DNA of 64,000 nucleotides from Candidatus Nitrososphaera gargensis Ga9.2 (GCF_000303155.1 NC_018719.1:558001-622000), one strand, 5' to 3'; counted from the stretch's first letter, positions 1-9,080 are shown. A program made the numbers and translations. Notes: a model not told the origin generated them from the letters alone.

Positions 1-1
1 C

Positions 2-880
2 AAGCTTTCGTACAGAAAGAAAGAAGATTTCAATTCATTTACTTATAACCAGTCTGGCTTTCGGCTCGAGAGTGACAAACAGCTATCACTTTCCAAGATA
101 GGCAGCATAAGGATTGTACTCCATAGAAAGCCGGTAAACGTCAAGCAGGTTACAATATGCCGCAGCAAGGCTGGCAGGTGGTACGCACTAGTAGCATGCC
201 AGCTGCCGCGCAGGTCCTTCACCGTAATCAGGTACAGAAATCCTGTGGGCATTGATGTAGGGATTGCCAAGTTCTGTCATGACTCTGACGACCATGTGGA
301 AGACAATCCACAGTTCCTGACAAGGATGTTAAGGCCACTGAGGAGGGCTCACAGGAGGGTATCGAGAAGGCAGATAGGCAGCAGCAACCACGAAAAGGCA
401 AAGCACATGCTGGCTAGGCTGTACGAGCGCATAAGCAACAATAGAAGGGATTTCCTGCACAAGCTGTCAACGTACTACAGCAGCCGCTACGACCTGATAT
501 TTCTAGAACGCTTGAGAGTATCAAACCTGACCAGAAACCACAGGCTTGCGCGCAAAATCCTGGACGCAAGCTGGTCTACATTCAAGCAAATGCTGCAGTA
601 CAAGGCTAATAGAGTGATAGAGGTAGAACCAGCGTACACATCGGTTGACTGCTCAAGATGTGGACACCCAGTACCAAAATCATTGGCTGTAAGAACGCAT
701 GTTTGTACAAAATGCAGAGCTGTACTTGACAGGGACTACAACGCTTCTCTCAACATCCGTAAGCGAGGGCTGGAATCACTGTTGCTGCTGCTACCGGTGG
801 AACGCCGGGAAGTCACGCCTGCAGAGATCGTACAGCGGTCGCTGAAGCAGGAAGAAGCCCACGAATTTATTCGTGGGTAG
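2..880 (+). CDS. tnpB: TnpB, RNA-guided nuclease of an IS605-family element (5' end outside the window)
   Basis: The frame is open from the left edge and ends in TAG at 880, so the N-terminus is missing. The visible part holds the RuvC-like core: GIDVGI near base 250 supplies the first Asp, IFLERLRV near 500 the Glu, and LDRDYNAS near 730 the last Asp. A CxxC...CxxC zinc ribbon (CSRCG, CTKC) lies between the last two. TnpB cuts DNA guided by RNA made from the element's right end and helps keep the transposon in place. No TnpA transposase is visible, so mobility would need one in trans. The nuclease core looks intact here, unlike the related copy at 45.3-46.3 kb. A GTG at 245 is an internal codon, because homology with the other copy continues upstream of it. 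Confidence 0.93.
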   Translation, partial: KLSYRKKEDFNSFTYNQSGFRLESDKQLSLSKIGSIRIVLHRKPVNVKQVTICRSKAGRWYALVACQLPRRSFTVIRYRNPVGIDVGIAKFCHDSDDHVEDNPQFLTRMLRPLRRAHRRVSRRQIGSSNHEKAKHMLARLYERISNNRRDFLHKLSTYYSSRYDLIFLERLRVSNLTRNHRLARKILDASWSTFKQMLQYKANRVIEVEPAYTSVDCSRCGHPVPKSLAVRTHVCTKCRAVLDRDYNASLNIRKRGLESLLLLLPVERREVTPAEIVQRSLKQEEAHEFIRG

Positions 881-885
881 TTCAC
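858..885 (+). repeat. Right-end hairpin and end of the TnpB element
   Basis: A 20-base perfect hairpin (stem CCCACGAAT, loop TT) overlaps the last codons of tnpB and is followed by TAGTTCAC. The same TAGTTCAC follows a hairpin of different sequence after the other copy (46319-46346), and the flanks then diverge, which places the element end at about 885. In IS605-family elements this region forms the transposon right end and the 3' scaffold of the guide RNA, so bases just after 885 would be the guide. That role is family knowledge, not shown here. Confidence 0.75.
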
Positions 886-968
886 AGAACGATAGACTTT
901 AAGCTGCAAGCTAGCTTTAGCTGTTAAAAGCTGATATATTAGATACCAAGTTCTATCAGCTCCCCAAC

Positions 969-1508
969 ATGTCGACAGATGCTCGGGCAGAGCCCAGAAT
1001 AGAAGCTATACAGAATGCCTACCAGTTGGGCTACATGGCCGAGGAGGTCAGGGTGTCCTACAAAAAGGACGTCAGGATCACTGTGGGCAACATTGACATC
1101 GACGCAAAAGAGGGCGATATGTCGTCACTCCAGCGCTGGGTCGCTAAGATCCTTGCCGAGCAGGGCGCGGTCGAAATCCAATCACCTGATTCTGCTGGCT
1201 ATATTTCGCGGGCAATGAACCGCGAGCGGATCGCCAAGCCCCACGACCTGTCTGGCATCGACATCGACTTTTACGTCCGGGTCAACGACTACCTTGAAGG
1301 GCTAAAGGATCGCGAAAGGGAGAACCTGCTAGTCTCGCTCAACACCTTTGTCGCCACGCGGCTTGAAAAAATAGTCAAGCTGGCGGCCGCGTCGCCGCTG
1401 TCGCCAGAGCTTGAAGCAAAGCTGTCGGCGGAAGAAAAAGAGCTCTATATTTTGATAAACAACGCTTCAACAAAATTCAAGAAAGGAGTGCTAAAGAAAT
1501 TTGGCTGA
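969..1508 (+). CDS. GINS complex subunit (Gins23-like domain order)
   Basis: A 179-residue protein encoded immediately before mcm. The N-terminal part (residues about 25-70) reads as the small beta GINS B domain, with GDMSSLQRWVAKIL matching the family pattern around a Gly and an aromatic residue. The rest is the helical A domain. B-before-A order suggests Gins23 rather than Gins51; this is inferred from layout. GINS joins MCM and a RecJ/Cdc45-like protein in the archaeal replicative helicase. A TATA-like TGATATATTAG sits about 35 bases upstream of the ATG. The 3' end overlaps the mcm start by 8 bases, indicating translational coupling. Confidence 0.85.
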   Translation: MSTDARAEPRIEAIQNAYQLGYMAEEVRVSYKKDVRITVGNIDIDAKEGDMSSLQRWVAKILAEQGAVEIQSPDSAGYISRAMNRERIAKPHDLSGIDIDFYVRVNDYLEGLKDRERENLLVSLNTFVATRLEKIVKLAAASPLSPELEAKLSAEEKELYILINNASTKFKKGVLKKFG

Positions 1509-3573
1509 GCAACAGCAGACTGCGGCCGCGCTTGCAAACGACCTTGAAAAATTCCTAAAAGCGTTCAAGGATCGCGACGGCAACTACAAGTATTTTGATA
1601 GGATAAATAACATGATGGCGCTTGGCGCCCAGTCGCTCGTGATCGATTACATCGACCTCGACTCCTTCAGCCCCACCCTTGCAAAAGAGATAACGCACCA
1701 GCCAGACGAATACTTTGCAGCGTTCAACGAAGCAGTGCTCTCGATCCTACGCGAGATCCACCCAGACTACGAGCAGGAGATCCGGGAAAAGGTCAGGGTC
1801 AGGATAGGCAACTATACTGTGCAAAAGGGCCTGCGAGAGATAAACGCCGACCTGATAGACAAGCTTGTAAGCGTCTCTGGCATGGTGGTGCGCTCGTCGG
1901 AGGTCAAGCCCCTTGCAAAAAAAGTCGCATACAGGTGCACCAACTGCAACACGGTGACCGAAGCCCAACTGAAGGGCCTCGTGCTGAAAAAGCCGCAAAA
2001 GTGCCACGCGTGCTCTGAGAAAGAGCTGGAGATGGACCCGGAGAACAGCCTCTTTATCGACTTCCAGATGGTGCGACTGCAAGAGCTTCCAGAAGACCTG
2101 CCTGCAGGCCAGCTGCCGCACTACGTCGAAGTCACCGTCATGGGCGACCTTGTTGATCAATGCAGGCCCGGCGACAGGATAATGCTTACAGGCATAATCA
2201 GGATCGAGCAGGAGCAGCTCGCGCCGCAGGCCAAGACCAGCCTCTTCCGGCTCCGCATGGAAGGAAACAACATCGAATACCTTGGCGGCCGAGCGGGCAG
2301 CAAGGACACTAGGACGGTTGAGCGGATAGCGATAAGCGCGGAGGATGAGCGCCAGATAAGGGCCATTGCAAGCAAGCCGGACGCCTACGAGAAACTCATT
2401 GCCTCTTTTGCGCCCCACGTTTACGGTCATGAGGTGATCAAGGAGGCTATACTTCTCCTGATAGTCGGTTCTGTGACGAAAAAGCTGGAAGACGGCTCAA
2501 CCAGAAGGGGCGACATCAACCTGCTTTTGGTTGGTGACCCTGGTGTTGCTAAATCGGAAATGCTCAAGTTTGCTGCCAAGATCGCACCAAGAGGGCTTTA
2601 CACTTCTGGCAGGGGCTCGACTGCGGCAGGTCTTACCGCAGCAGTGATACGCGACAAATCTGGAATTATGATGCTGGAGGCAGGCGCTGTCGTTTTGGGC
2701 GATCAAGGTCTAGTTTGTATAGACGAATTTGACAAGATAAAACCAGAGGACAGATCTGCGCTGCACGAAGTAATGGAGCAGCAGACCTGCTCGGTGGCAA
2801 AGGGAGGCATTGTAGCTACCCTGAATGCAAGGACGTCAATCATGGCGGCGGCCAACCCGATGTACGGCAAGTATGATCCTTACAAGAACATCACAGAAAA
2901 CGTGAACCTGCCCGTGCCGCTGCTGACTAGGTTCGATCTGATATTCATCGTAAGAGATATGCCAGAGAAGGAAAAGGACAACCTGATCGCAAGTCACATC
3001 TTGGAGATACACAAGGACGCAGAGCACGCTGCAAAGCCGGCGATCGAAATAGATCTCTTCAGCAAGTATCTTTCATATGCGAAGCAAGGCGAGCCCTTGC
3101 TAACACCTGAAGCGATCGATATCATCCGCAGCTACTATATGGAGATGAGAAAGGTCGAGTCAGAAGGCATGATAACGGTGACGCCAAGACAGCTCGAAGG
3201 CCTTGTGAGGCTTGCGACCGCGCGCGCAAGATTGCTGCTCAAGGACAAGGTGGAAGCAGAGGACGCCCAGCGGGCAATCTACCTTGTAGACCAGATGATG
3301 AGGACCGCCGGGGTGGACGTCAACACCGGCAAGACTGACCTTGGAGTGCTTTATGGCAAGCCCCAGAGCGTGGTTTCAAAGGAAAAGACCTTCATGGAAG
3401 TGTTCAGGGGGCTGGCTGGCAACGAAAACAACGACGTAGAGGACAAAGTACTGGTTGACGAGCTGGTCAAGACCGGCAAGTTCAGCGACGAAGAAGCAAA
3501 GAAATTCATCCAGAAATTCAACCGGGAAGGCCAGATATTTGAAAGAAGGCCGGGCTTTTGGGCAAAAGCGTAA
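1501..3573 (+). CDS. mcm: Replicative DNA helicase MCM
   Basis: 690 residues, normal for an archaeal MCM. Order: N-terminal domain, zinc-binding pair CTNC and CHAC (residues about 145-173), OB fold, then the AAA+ motor with Walker A GDPGVAKS (about 345), Walker B CIDEFDK (about 405) and the arginine-finger region LLTRFDLIF (about 473), and a C-terminal winged helix. It forms the hexamer that unwinds DNA at the fork. The TTG start overlaps the stop of the GINS gene by 8 bases. It is the only start that keeps the N-terminal domain at usual length. Confidence 0.97.
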   Translation: MAEQQQTAAALANDLEKFLKAFKDRDGNYKYFDRINNMMALGAQSLVIDYIDLDSFSPTLAKEITHQPDEYFAAFNEAVLSILREIHPDYEQEIREKVRVRIGNYTVQKGLREINADLIDKLVSVSGMVVRSSEVKPLAKKVAYRCTNCNTVTEAQLKGLVLKKPQKCHACSEKELEMDPENSLFIDFQMVRLQELPEDLPAGQLPHYVEVTVMGDLVDQCRPGDRIMLTGIIRIEQEQLAPQAKTSLFRLRMEGNNIEYLGGRAGSKDTRTVERIAISAEDERQIRAIASKPDAYEKLIASFAPHVYGHEVIKEAILLLIVGSVTKKLEDGSTRRGDINLLLVGDPGVAKSEMLKFAAKIAPRGLYTSGRGSTAAGLTAAVIRDKSGIMMLEAGAVVLGDQGLVCIDEFDKIKPEDRSALHEVMEQQTCSVAKGGIVATLNARTSIMAAANPMYGKYDPYKNITENVNLPVPLLTRFDLIFIVRDMPEKEKDNLIASHILEIHKDAEHAAKPAIEIDLFSKYLSYAKQGEPLLTPEAIDIIRSYYMEMRKVESEGMITVTPRQLEGLVRLATARARLLLKDKVEAEDAQRAIYLVDQMMRTAGVDVNTGKTDLGVLYGKPQSVVSKEKTFMEVFRGLAGNENNDVEDKVLVDELVKTGKFSDEEAKKFIQKFNREGQIFERRPGFWAKA

Positions 3574-3603
3574 ATGCATTTTTAAAATAGCCGGCCTGCC
3601 TTT

Positions 3604-5778
3604 ATGCTGCAAGTGTCAGCGGCCATAACCGACGGCGCAGTCAAGGCGCTCCTTTCTAATCTTGGATATTCTTCGCTCTATCCTCCGCAGAAGATGGCGC
3701 TAGAGCGCGGTATACTGGAGGGCAAGAGGATGCTCGTCACCACGCCCACAGCAAGCGGCAAGACGCTCATTGCAATGATGGCCATCCTCAAGGCGGTGGA
3801 AAAGGGCACCAAGGCAGTCTACCTCACGCCACTCCGCGCTCTGGCAAGCGAGAAATACGACGACCTGAAGGTCCTTGAGCAGCTTGACCTTGGCAGCGGC
3901 GAGAAAAAGAAGATCAGGGTGGCCATCGCGACAAGCGACTATGACTCGTCAGGAAAAGAACTTGCCGGGGCAGACGTCATAGTGCTTACAAACGAAAAGA
4001 TGGACATGCTATTTCGGCACAATGCAGAGTGGTTGGGTGATGTCGGGCTCTTTGTGTCAGACGAAGTCCACCTGATCGGCGATCGGGAAAGGGGCCCCAC
4101 TTTAGAAATGATGCTTACAAAGATACGCAAGCACTACCCGCAGTCACAGGTAGTGGCGCTTTCTGCGACGGTCGCCAATTCGGACGAAATAGCCGACTGG
4201 CTTGGGTGCGAGCTGGTGGAAAGCGACTGGCGCCCGACAAAATTGGTGGAGGGCGTCTACGAGTACGGCGCAGTCAGAATGGGCGACGGAAGCAGGTTCA
4301 AGGTGACAAGCTCTGGCGTTTCTTCGGCGGTGGACCTTGCCCTCGATTCTCTCGAAGGAGGAGGGCAGGCGCTCATATTTGCAGAGACGAGAAAGCGCGC
4401 GGTATCGCTTGCGGCAAAGGCAGTCGAAGGCACCTATAGGCGCCTTGACAAGGCTGAGAGGGAGCTGGCGGCCAGCGCATCATCTGATATCATTGCCAAG
4501 GGCGATGACAGCGAGACTACAAAGACTCTGGCACAGCTGGTGGCAAAGGGAGTAGCGTTCCACCATGCCGGCCTTGGGCCATCAAGCAGGTGTATAGTAG
4601 AGGACTCGTTCAAAAAGGGCATAATCAAGATCCTGACTGCGACTCCGACGCTTGCCGCCGGCGTCAACCTGCCGGCAAGGAGGGTGGTTATAGCAAGCAT
4701 CCTGCGCTACGACTCTGACTATGGTGGCAGCGTCCCGATAAGTGTGCTGGAGTACAAGCAGTTGTGCGGCAGGGCCGGGAGGCCAAAATACGACACCTCC
4801 GGTGAGGCGATAATCGTGAGCGAGTCGGGCGTGAACGCCGAAGAGCTTTACGACCATTATGTCCTTGGGAGCCCCGAGCCTCTGAGGTCGCAGCTATCAA
4901 GCGACAGCGCAGTCAGGTTCCACCTGCTCTCGACGATAGCGACCGTGCCGGGGATGAAAAAACCAGAGATCCATGAGCTGTTTGCAAGCACGCTCTTTGC
5001 CCGGCAGTACCGGAGCGCGACTGTAGAGTTCAAGGTTGAGTCCGCGCTTGAATATTTGGAGCAGGAGGATCTGGTAAAATCAAAGAACGATAGGTACATT
5101 GCCACAGAGTTTGGGAGGTGCACGTCGCTACTCTACATCGATCCCGTCACGGCAGTCGCGTTCAGAAACGCGCTGGAGCGAGTTGAGCGCAGGGAAGATG
5201 GCGGCAAGCACAAACATACGCTTGGGTTCCTGCACTTGATAACCAGCAGCCCCGACTTTTACCCCAAGCTGTCGCTGCGCAAAAAGGACTATGACGAGCT
5301 GAGCCTGCTCATACAGGACCGCGGTAGCGAATTGCTATGCAGCGTCAGTGAATACGACTGCACGCGCAGCTTTTGGGCGCTCTGCGAATGGATGGAGGAG
5401 ACCAGCGACAAGGTGCTGGGCGACAAGCTGGGGGTCGAGCCGGGCGACATGCACAGGATGGTGGAGACGGGCGAGTGGCTTGCCTACTCTCTATATGAAA
5501 TGGCCAAGCTTCTCAGGCGTGAGGATCTTCTGGCAGAACTTTATAACCTCCGTACCAGGATAAGGTACGGCGTGAAGGAGGAGCTGCTGCCGCTCGTTGC
5601 GCTTGAGGGAATCGGCCGGGTGAGGGCAAGGGCGCTTTATTCGGCCGGCCTGACAGACATCGGCAAGATAGCCAAGGCCCCGGAGGCAAAGCTTGCAGGC
5701 ATCCCCAAGATAGGGCCGGCGGTTGCAGAAAAGCTAAAGGATCAGTTAAACAAGAAAAAGAGGTTGGGGCAGCAATAG
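3604..5778 (+). CDS. hel308: ATP-dependent DNA helicase Hel308
   Basis: 724 residues of the Ski2-like superfamily 2. Visible motifs: Q-motif region LYPPQ, Walker A TPTASGKT (about 46), DEVH (about 151), SAT (about 185), the HHAGL motif, QLCGRAGRP (about 385), and a C-terminal helix-hairpin-helix pair (ALEGIGRVRARAL and IPKIGPAVAEKL). Hel308 unwinds lagging-strand structures at stalled forks. It begins 30 bases after mcm and is probably co-transcribed. The A/T run TTTTTAAAATAG at 3579-3590 is too close to the ATG to be a normal TATA box for this start. Confidence 0.95.
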   Translation: MLQVSAAITDGAVKALLSNLGYSSLYPPQKMALERGILEGKRMLVTTPTASGKTLIAMMAILKAVEKGTKAVYLTPLRALASEKYDDLKVLEQLDLGSGEKKKIRVAIATSDYDSSGKELAGADVIVLTNEKMDMLFRHNAEWLGDVGLFVSDEVHLIGDRERGPTLEMMLTKIRKHYPQSQVVALSATVANSDEIADWLGCELVESDWRPTKLVEGVYEYGAVRMGDGSRFKVTSSGVSSAVDLALDSLEGGGQALIFAETRKRAVSLAAKAVEGTYRRLDKAERELAASASSDIIAKGDDSETTKTLAQLVAKGVAFHHAGLGPSSRCIVEDSFKKGIIKILTATPTLAAGVNLPARRVVIASILRYDSDYGGSVPISVLEYKQLCGRAGRPKYDTSGEAIIVSESGVNAEELYDHYVLGSPEPLRSQLSSDSAVRFHLLSTIATVPGMKKPEIHELFASTLFARQYRSATVEFKVESALEYLEQEDLVKSKNDRYIATEFGRCTSLLYIDPVTAVAFRNALERVERREDGGKHKHTLGFLHLITSSPDFYPKLSLRKKDYDELSLLIQDRGSELLCSVSEYDCTRSFWALCEWMEETSDKVLGDKLGVEPGDMHRMVETGEWLAYSLYEMAKLLRREDLLAELYNLRTRIRYGVKEELLPLVALEGIGRVRARALYSAGLTDIGKIAKAPEAKLAGIPKIGPAVAEKLKDQLNKKKRLGQQ

Positions 5779-5781
5779 CAA

Positions 5782-6810
5782 ATGCTTGATGTCGTTAACC
5801 TGCTAATCTACGGCGCGATCGTGTCTGCGATCTCATTCTTTGTTATCCTGTTCCTGACACCTGCTGCCATCAGGTCGTTGGCCGCAAAGGGCAAGACGGT
5901 GCCTGACGCGCACAAGCAGGACAAGCCCCTGATCCCCCGCCCTGCTGGGCCGGTGATAATGGCTGGCATCGCGACGGCAGAGATTGTGCTCTACCTTCTT
6001 ACGATGAACGCCGCCGTGCTTGCGGTGCTACTTGCAACAGCGATAGCGTTTGCAGTCGGCTACATCGATGACAGCAGGGTTATGCCCGGCTGGTTCAAGC
6101 CGGTGGCGCTCTTGGCAGCCGCAGTACCGCTCGTAGCCCTCAACTTTCTTTACCCTGGAGAAGTGCACAGCGACTCGCTCAACCTGATATTTGGCAGGGC
6201 GTTCATCCCGTTGCTCTACATCCCGCTCATATTCGTGATCATGCCAATCACCGGCAACACCATAAATTCAATAGACGTGCTAAACGGCGTGGCAAGCGGC
6301 TTTATCATAATCGCCACGATCCCTCTCTTGGCAAGTATAGCGATTTTTGGCAGCCATGAAGTGTTCCTTGCGGCCCTTCCGCTCCTGTTTGCCGCAATCG
6401 CCTTTTACAAATACCACAAGTTCCCAAGCAGGATATTCCCAGGCGACTCGGGCACGCTCTTGCTGGGCGCGATGTACGGCGCGCTCGCCATAGCCGGCAG
6501 CTCTGAAATAATTGGAGTCATTGCCCTGCTGCCTGCGGTCATGAACTCGTTCCTCTTCCTTGCAAGCGTCAAGCGCATTGTGGAGCACAGGCAGGTCAAG
6601 GCCCGGCCGACCGTCCTGCTTGACGACTACAAACTGGCAGCTTCTACCGACAGCGCCGCACCGGCGACATTGGTAAGGCTGATAGTTGCAGACAGGCCGC
6701 TTGGGGAAAAGGAGGTGGGCTACAAGATATTCAAACTCGCGGCATTTACCGCGCTCTTGGCGTTTGTCTCCATTGCGATCCAGTACTACGTCGTCATTGT
6801 GAGGTTGTAA
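5782..6810 (+). CDS. Glycosyltransferase family 4 membrane enzyme (GlcNAc-1-phosphate transferase type)
   Basis: 342 residues with about ten hydrophobic segments. Family hallmarks are visible: an aspartate pair in YIDDSR (about residue 95), NSIDVLNGVASG (about 160) and FPGDSGTLLLG (about 218), which together bind Mg and the nucleotide sugar. Enzymes of this family move a sugar phosphate from a UDP-sugar to a polyprenyl or dolichyl phosphate; in archaea this usually starts N-glycan or surface polysaccharide synthesis. The ATG lies 3 bases after the hel308 stop. The sugar substrate cannot be told from sequence. Confidence 0.88.
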   Translation: MLDVVNLLIYGAIVSAISFFVILFLTPAAIRSLAAKGKTVPDAHKQDKPLIPRPAGPVIMAGIATAEIVLYLLTMNAAVLAVLLATAIAFAVGYIDDSRVMPGWFKPVALLAAAVPLVALNFLYPGEVHSDSLNLIFGRAFIPLLYIPLIFVIMPITGNTINSIDVLNGVASGFIIIATIPLLASIAIFGSHEVFLAALPLLFAAIAFYKYHKFPSRIFPGDSGTLLLGAMYGALAIAGSSEIIGVIALLPAVMNSFLFLASVKRIVEHRQVKARPTVLLDDYKLAASTDSAAPATLVRLIVADRPLGEKEVGYKIFKLAAFTALLAFVSIAIQYYVVIVRL

Positions 6811-7058
6811 TGAAAAATATGGGGCTGGGCGGCCTTGCGCTTTTCATGACGGGGATGTGGGCAATGATACTTGCCGTCGCAGCCTTTCTGGTGGTCTTTG
6901 TCGCGCCGATAGACGTACTCCTGTTTGACGGGCAGACATCATCGCGGCTGACTGTGTCTGCAGTGCAGGCAGCAATTGCCATAATAGTGGTAATCGCTCT
7001 TGTTTTTGGGTTGAGCAAGATGAAAAGGATTTATCTGCAGAGAAAACTCGGAAAGTAA
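6810..7058 (+). CDS. Small two-helix membrane protein, unknown function
   Basis: 82 residues with two strong hydrophobic helices (about 6-36 and 48-68) and a basic C-terminus (KMKRIYLQRKLGK). The start overlaps the stop of the glycosyltransferase gene (TAATG), so the two are probably translated together and may act together at the membrane. No family is recognised. Confidence 0.7.
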   Translation: MKNMGLGGLALFMTGMWAMILAVAAFLVVFVAPIDVLLFDGQTSSRLTVSAVQAAIAIIVVIALVFGLSKMKRIYLQRKLGK

Positions 7059-7136
7059 ATAACTACTATAGAGATAGACTTCATAACCGTTAATATTTTC
7101 GGGAACGTTTTTTCATTGAAAAAGGGGTAGGGTAAG

Positions 7137-8207
7137 TTGTCAGCTAAACTATGGCCAGTTTTGGTGCTCTTGATAGCCTTGGCTATACCTTTGGTTGGCT
7201 CAAGCAGCGCACAGAGCAGCAACAGCTCTATGGCGAGCAACGTCACCGATCCTATCGGCAACAACAATGTCACTGCAGACGATCTTGCTGATAACAATAC
7301 TAAGACTACTACTGCTACTAATGATCTTGATGACGAAATAGGCACCGCCGGCGATGATAACCTGCAGGTTGTCAACGATACAGAAACATCGATCAATGAC
7401 GATGTGGCCAATATTATGATAAACGAAGTTGAGCTCAACCCACCGGGCAGCGATTTGGACGGGGAATGGATCGAGCTGTACAACCCGGTTGACGCCGATA
7501 CCAACCTGACCAACTTTGAGATAAGGACATCGTTCAAATCCGCAACCATACAGCTGCCGCCAGAAGCCGTGATAGAGGCCAACGGGACATATTTGATCGA
7601 GCTTGACGGGCAAATTCTATCAAACACCGCGGAAAGCCTCGTCCTTGCAAATTCCTCAGGGGAAATAATAGACAGGACGCCTTCCCTTGTGGACAGGAGC
7701 GATGACGAGCGCACTTGGCAGAGGGTCCCAGACGGGGGCGACGAATGGCAGTTTACAGCTGGCACCCGCGGCCAGCTTAACGATCCCGGCGAGCAGGCCG
7801 ACGCTACACGCAGCGCTACTTCAAGCTCGACAGCGCAGTGCCAAGGGACTGCTGGGTGCGCTGAGGGCATGGCGATAAGGATAGTGGACGGCGACACGCT
7901 CTATGTGAGGGTGAACAGCACCATCCACAAGGTGGACCTTGCGCTTGTAAGCGCGCCATCAAGGATGGATGATGGGTTCATTGAATCGACGTCGTTTACC
8001 AGGAGTCTGTGCCTTGGCAGCCATGTGCTGATAGATCAAGATGACAAGCTGCTGACGTCCGACTCGAGCATCATAGCGGTCGTATACTGTGAATCAGCCA
8101 ACCTCAATAGCGAATTATTGAACAACAACTATGCCGCGCTTGATGCGGGCCAGTGCCAGACAAGCGAGTTTGCCAGCCAGCGCTGGGCAAGAGAGTACGG
8201 CTGCTAA
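7137..8207 (+). CDS. Secreted protein with lamin-tail domain and degenerate staphylococcal-nuclease-like domain
   Basis: 356 residues from a TTG start. A signal peptide covers about residues 1-25. A Thr/Asn/Asp-rich linker leads to a lamin-tail domain (about 95-215; NEVELNPPG, GEWIELYNP, GRGQLNDPGE-like end TRGQLNDPGE). The C-terminal part (about 240-356) begins with IRIVDGDTLYVRV, the first strand motif of SNase folds. The usual Asp-Ala-Pro-Glu site reads SAPSR, and the usual Asp-Lys-Tyr-Gly-Arg-x-Leu region reads DDKLLTSDSS, so the catalytic Glu and second Arg appear absent. It may bind rather than cut nucleic acid. The purine-rich GGGGTAGGGTAAG just before TTG could serve as ribosome binding site. 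Confidence 0.78.
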   Translation: MSAKLWPVLVLLIALAIPLVGSSSAQSSNSSMASNVTDPIGNNNVTADDLADNNTKTTTATNDLDDEIGTAGDDNLQVVNDTETSINDDVANIMINEVELNPPGSDLDGEWIELYNPVDADTNLTNFEIRTSFKSATIQLPPEAVIEANGTYLIELDGQILSNTAESLVLANSSGEIIDRTPSLVDRSDDERTWQRVPDGGDEWQFTAGTRGQLNDPGEQADATRSATSSSTAQCQGTAGCAEGMAIRIVDGDTLYVRVNSTIHKVDLALVSAPSRMDDGFIESTSFTRSLCLGSHVLIDQDDKLLTSDSSIIAVVYCESANLNSELLNNNYAALDAGQCQTSEFASQRWAREYGC

Positions 8208-8551
8208 GAAGAAGCCTTACTTTCTTGTTCTTCCTTCATCGCAGTGGATGGGTTTATCTTGATAGTGTAGACGCGCCGGGCTTCGATCACATTTATCTGC
8301 TCTTCAAACAGCTTTTTCATGCCGGCCATGATGTCCTCCTGCCGCTCAAACGGCTTTAGGCGCGACTCTGCCATCACGCTGTTAAAGCTGCTCACTATTG
8401 CATTTGCCAGCTTGGCGAGCGTCTCGCCGTTCCTTTTCGGGACGCTCTGGAATGTTGACAGAAACTTTGTTTCTTCTGCCTTCTTTACGTCCTCTGCCTG
8501 CGCCTCCTTGGCACGGAGCTCGTCCTCTTGCGTGGGATAAGGAGAAGACAT
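8204..8551 (-). CDS. Conserved-looking hypothetical protein, charged and helical
   Basis: 115 residues from the ATG at 8551 (a TTG one codon upstream is also possible). Rich in Glu, Lys and Ala, predicted mostly helical, with no signal peptide or membrane segment. Its 3' end overlaps the 3' end of the convergent lamin-tail gene by 4 bases. I recognise no family; codon use resembles the neighbours. Confidence 0.65.
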   Translation of the reverse strand: MSSPYPTQEDELRAKEAQAEDVKKAEETKFLSTFQSVPKRNGETLAKLANAIVSSFNSVMAESRLKPFERQEDIMAGMKKLFEEQINVIEARRVYTIKINPSTAMKEEQESKASS

Positions 8552-8606
8552 CAACGCAAACTGGGCTGATATTGCGTTTAATGATATGCGAAGATAATTC
8601 TAGCTA

Positions 8607-8933
8607 CTACAGGAAGAGCAGCTCTCCTTGCGTCCTCACCTTCACTATCGGTGCAATGAGCGACTTTATCTGGGCGCAGCAATGGAGGAACTTGATCCCT
8701 TTCTGCGTTGTCCGGTAAACAAGGTTGTCGTCAGAGTCCTTCTCTGCGTCCAGCAGGCTGTGGTGCAGCAGGGTGTTAAAGTAAAAGTTCATCTGCTCGG
8801 AGCTGAGGTTTGCGCGGGACATGATGTGAGTCTTCCTGACCCCGCCTGTTGCCGACGCAAGGATGTCGTATATTATGTCAAGCTTGCTTCGATTTCTGAC
8901 TTTTTCTTCCCTCTGCAATGCAAATCGCTGCAT
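8607..8933 (-). CDS. ArnR-like winged-helix transcription regulator
   Basis: 108 residues. The pattern is that of thaumarchaeal winged helices: RSKLDIIYDILASA, then a recognition region around KTHIMSRANLSSEQMNFY, a wing with Tyr-Arg-Thr-Thr (VYRTTQKGIKFL), and a short C-terminal helix. Three relatives occur at 32.5, 37.4 and 58.6 kb. A TATA-like TCTATAAACACC lies about 15-25 bases before the ATG. Two copies of ACCGAATW lie just upstream of that box and are possible operator half-sites. Target genes are unknown. Confidence 0.8.
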   Translation of the reverse strand: MQRFALQREEKVRNRSKLDIIYDILASATGGVRKTHIMSRANLSSEQMNFYFNTLLHHSLLDAEKDSDDNLVYRTTQKGIKFLHCCAQIKSLIAPIVKVRTQGELLFL

Positions 8934-9080
8934 ATCTCAGGGGGGTGTTTATAGATAATTCGGTGCAATATTCGGTAGTCAGGTTTCACTTTGGTATTAT
9001 TTTTGCAGATTTTATGATAATTGCATTGCAATCGCTGTTTATAGTTATATTCAACCGTGGCAGACTAATTATTTGAAAAC

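Noticed and set aside
1747-2430. 227-codon frame on the minus strand inside mcm
   Set aside because: Antisense shadow of a well-recognised gene with strong third-base bias.
3579-3590. TTTTTAAAATAG as TATA box of hel308
   Set aside because: Only about 19 bases from the ATG to its centre, too near for the usual archaeal spacing; read-through from mcm is more likely.
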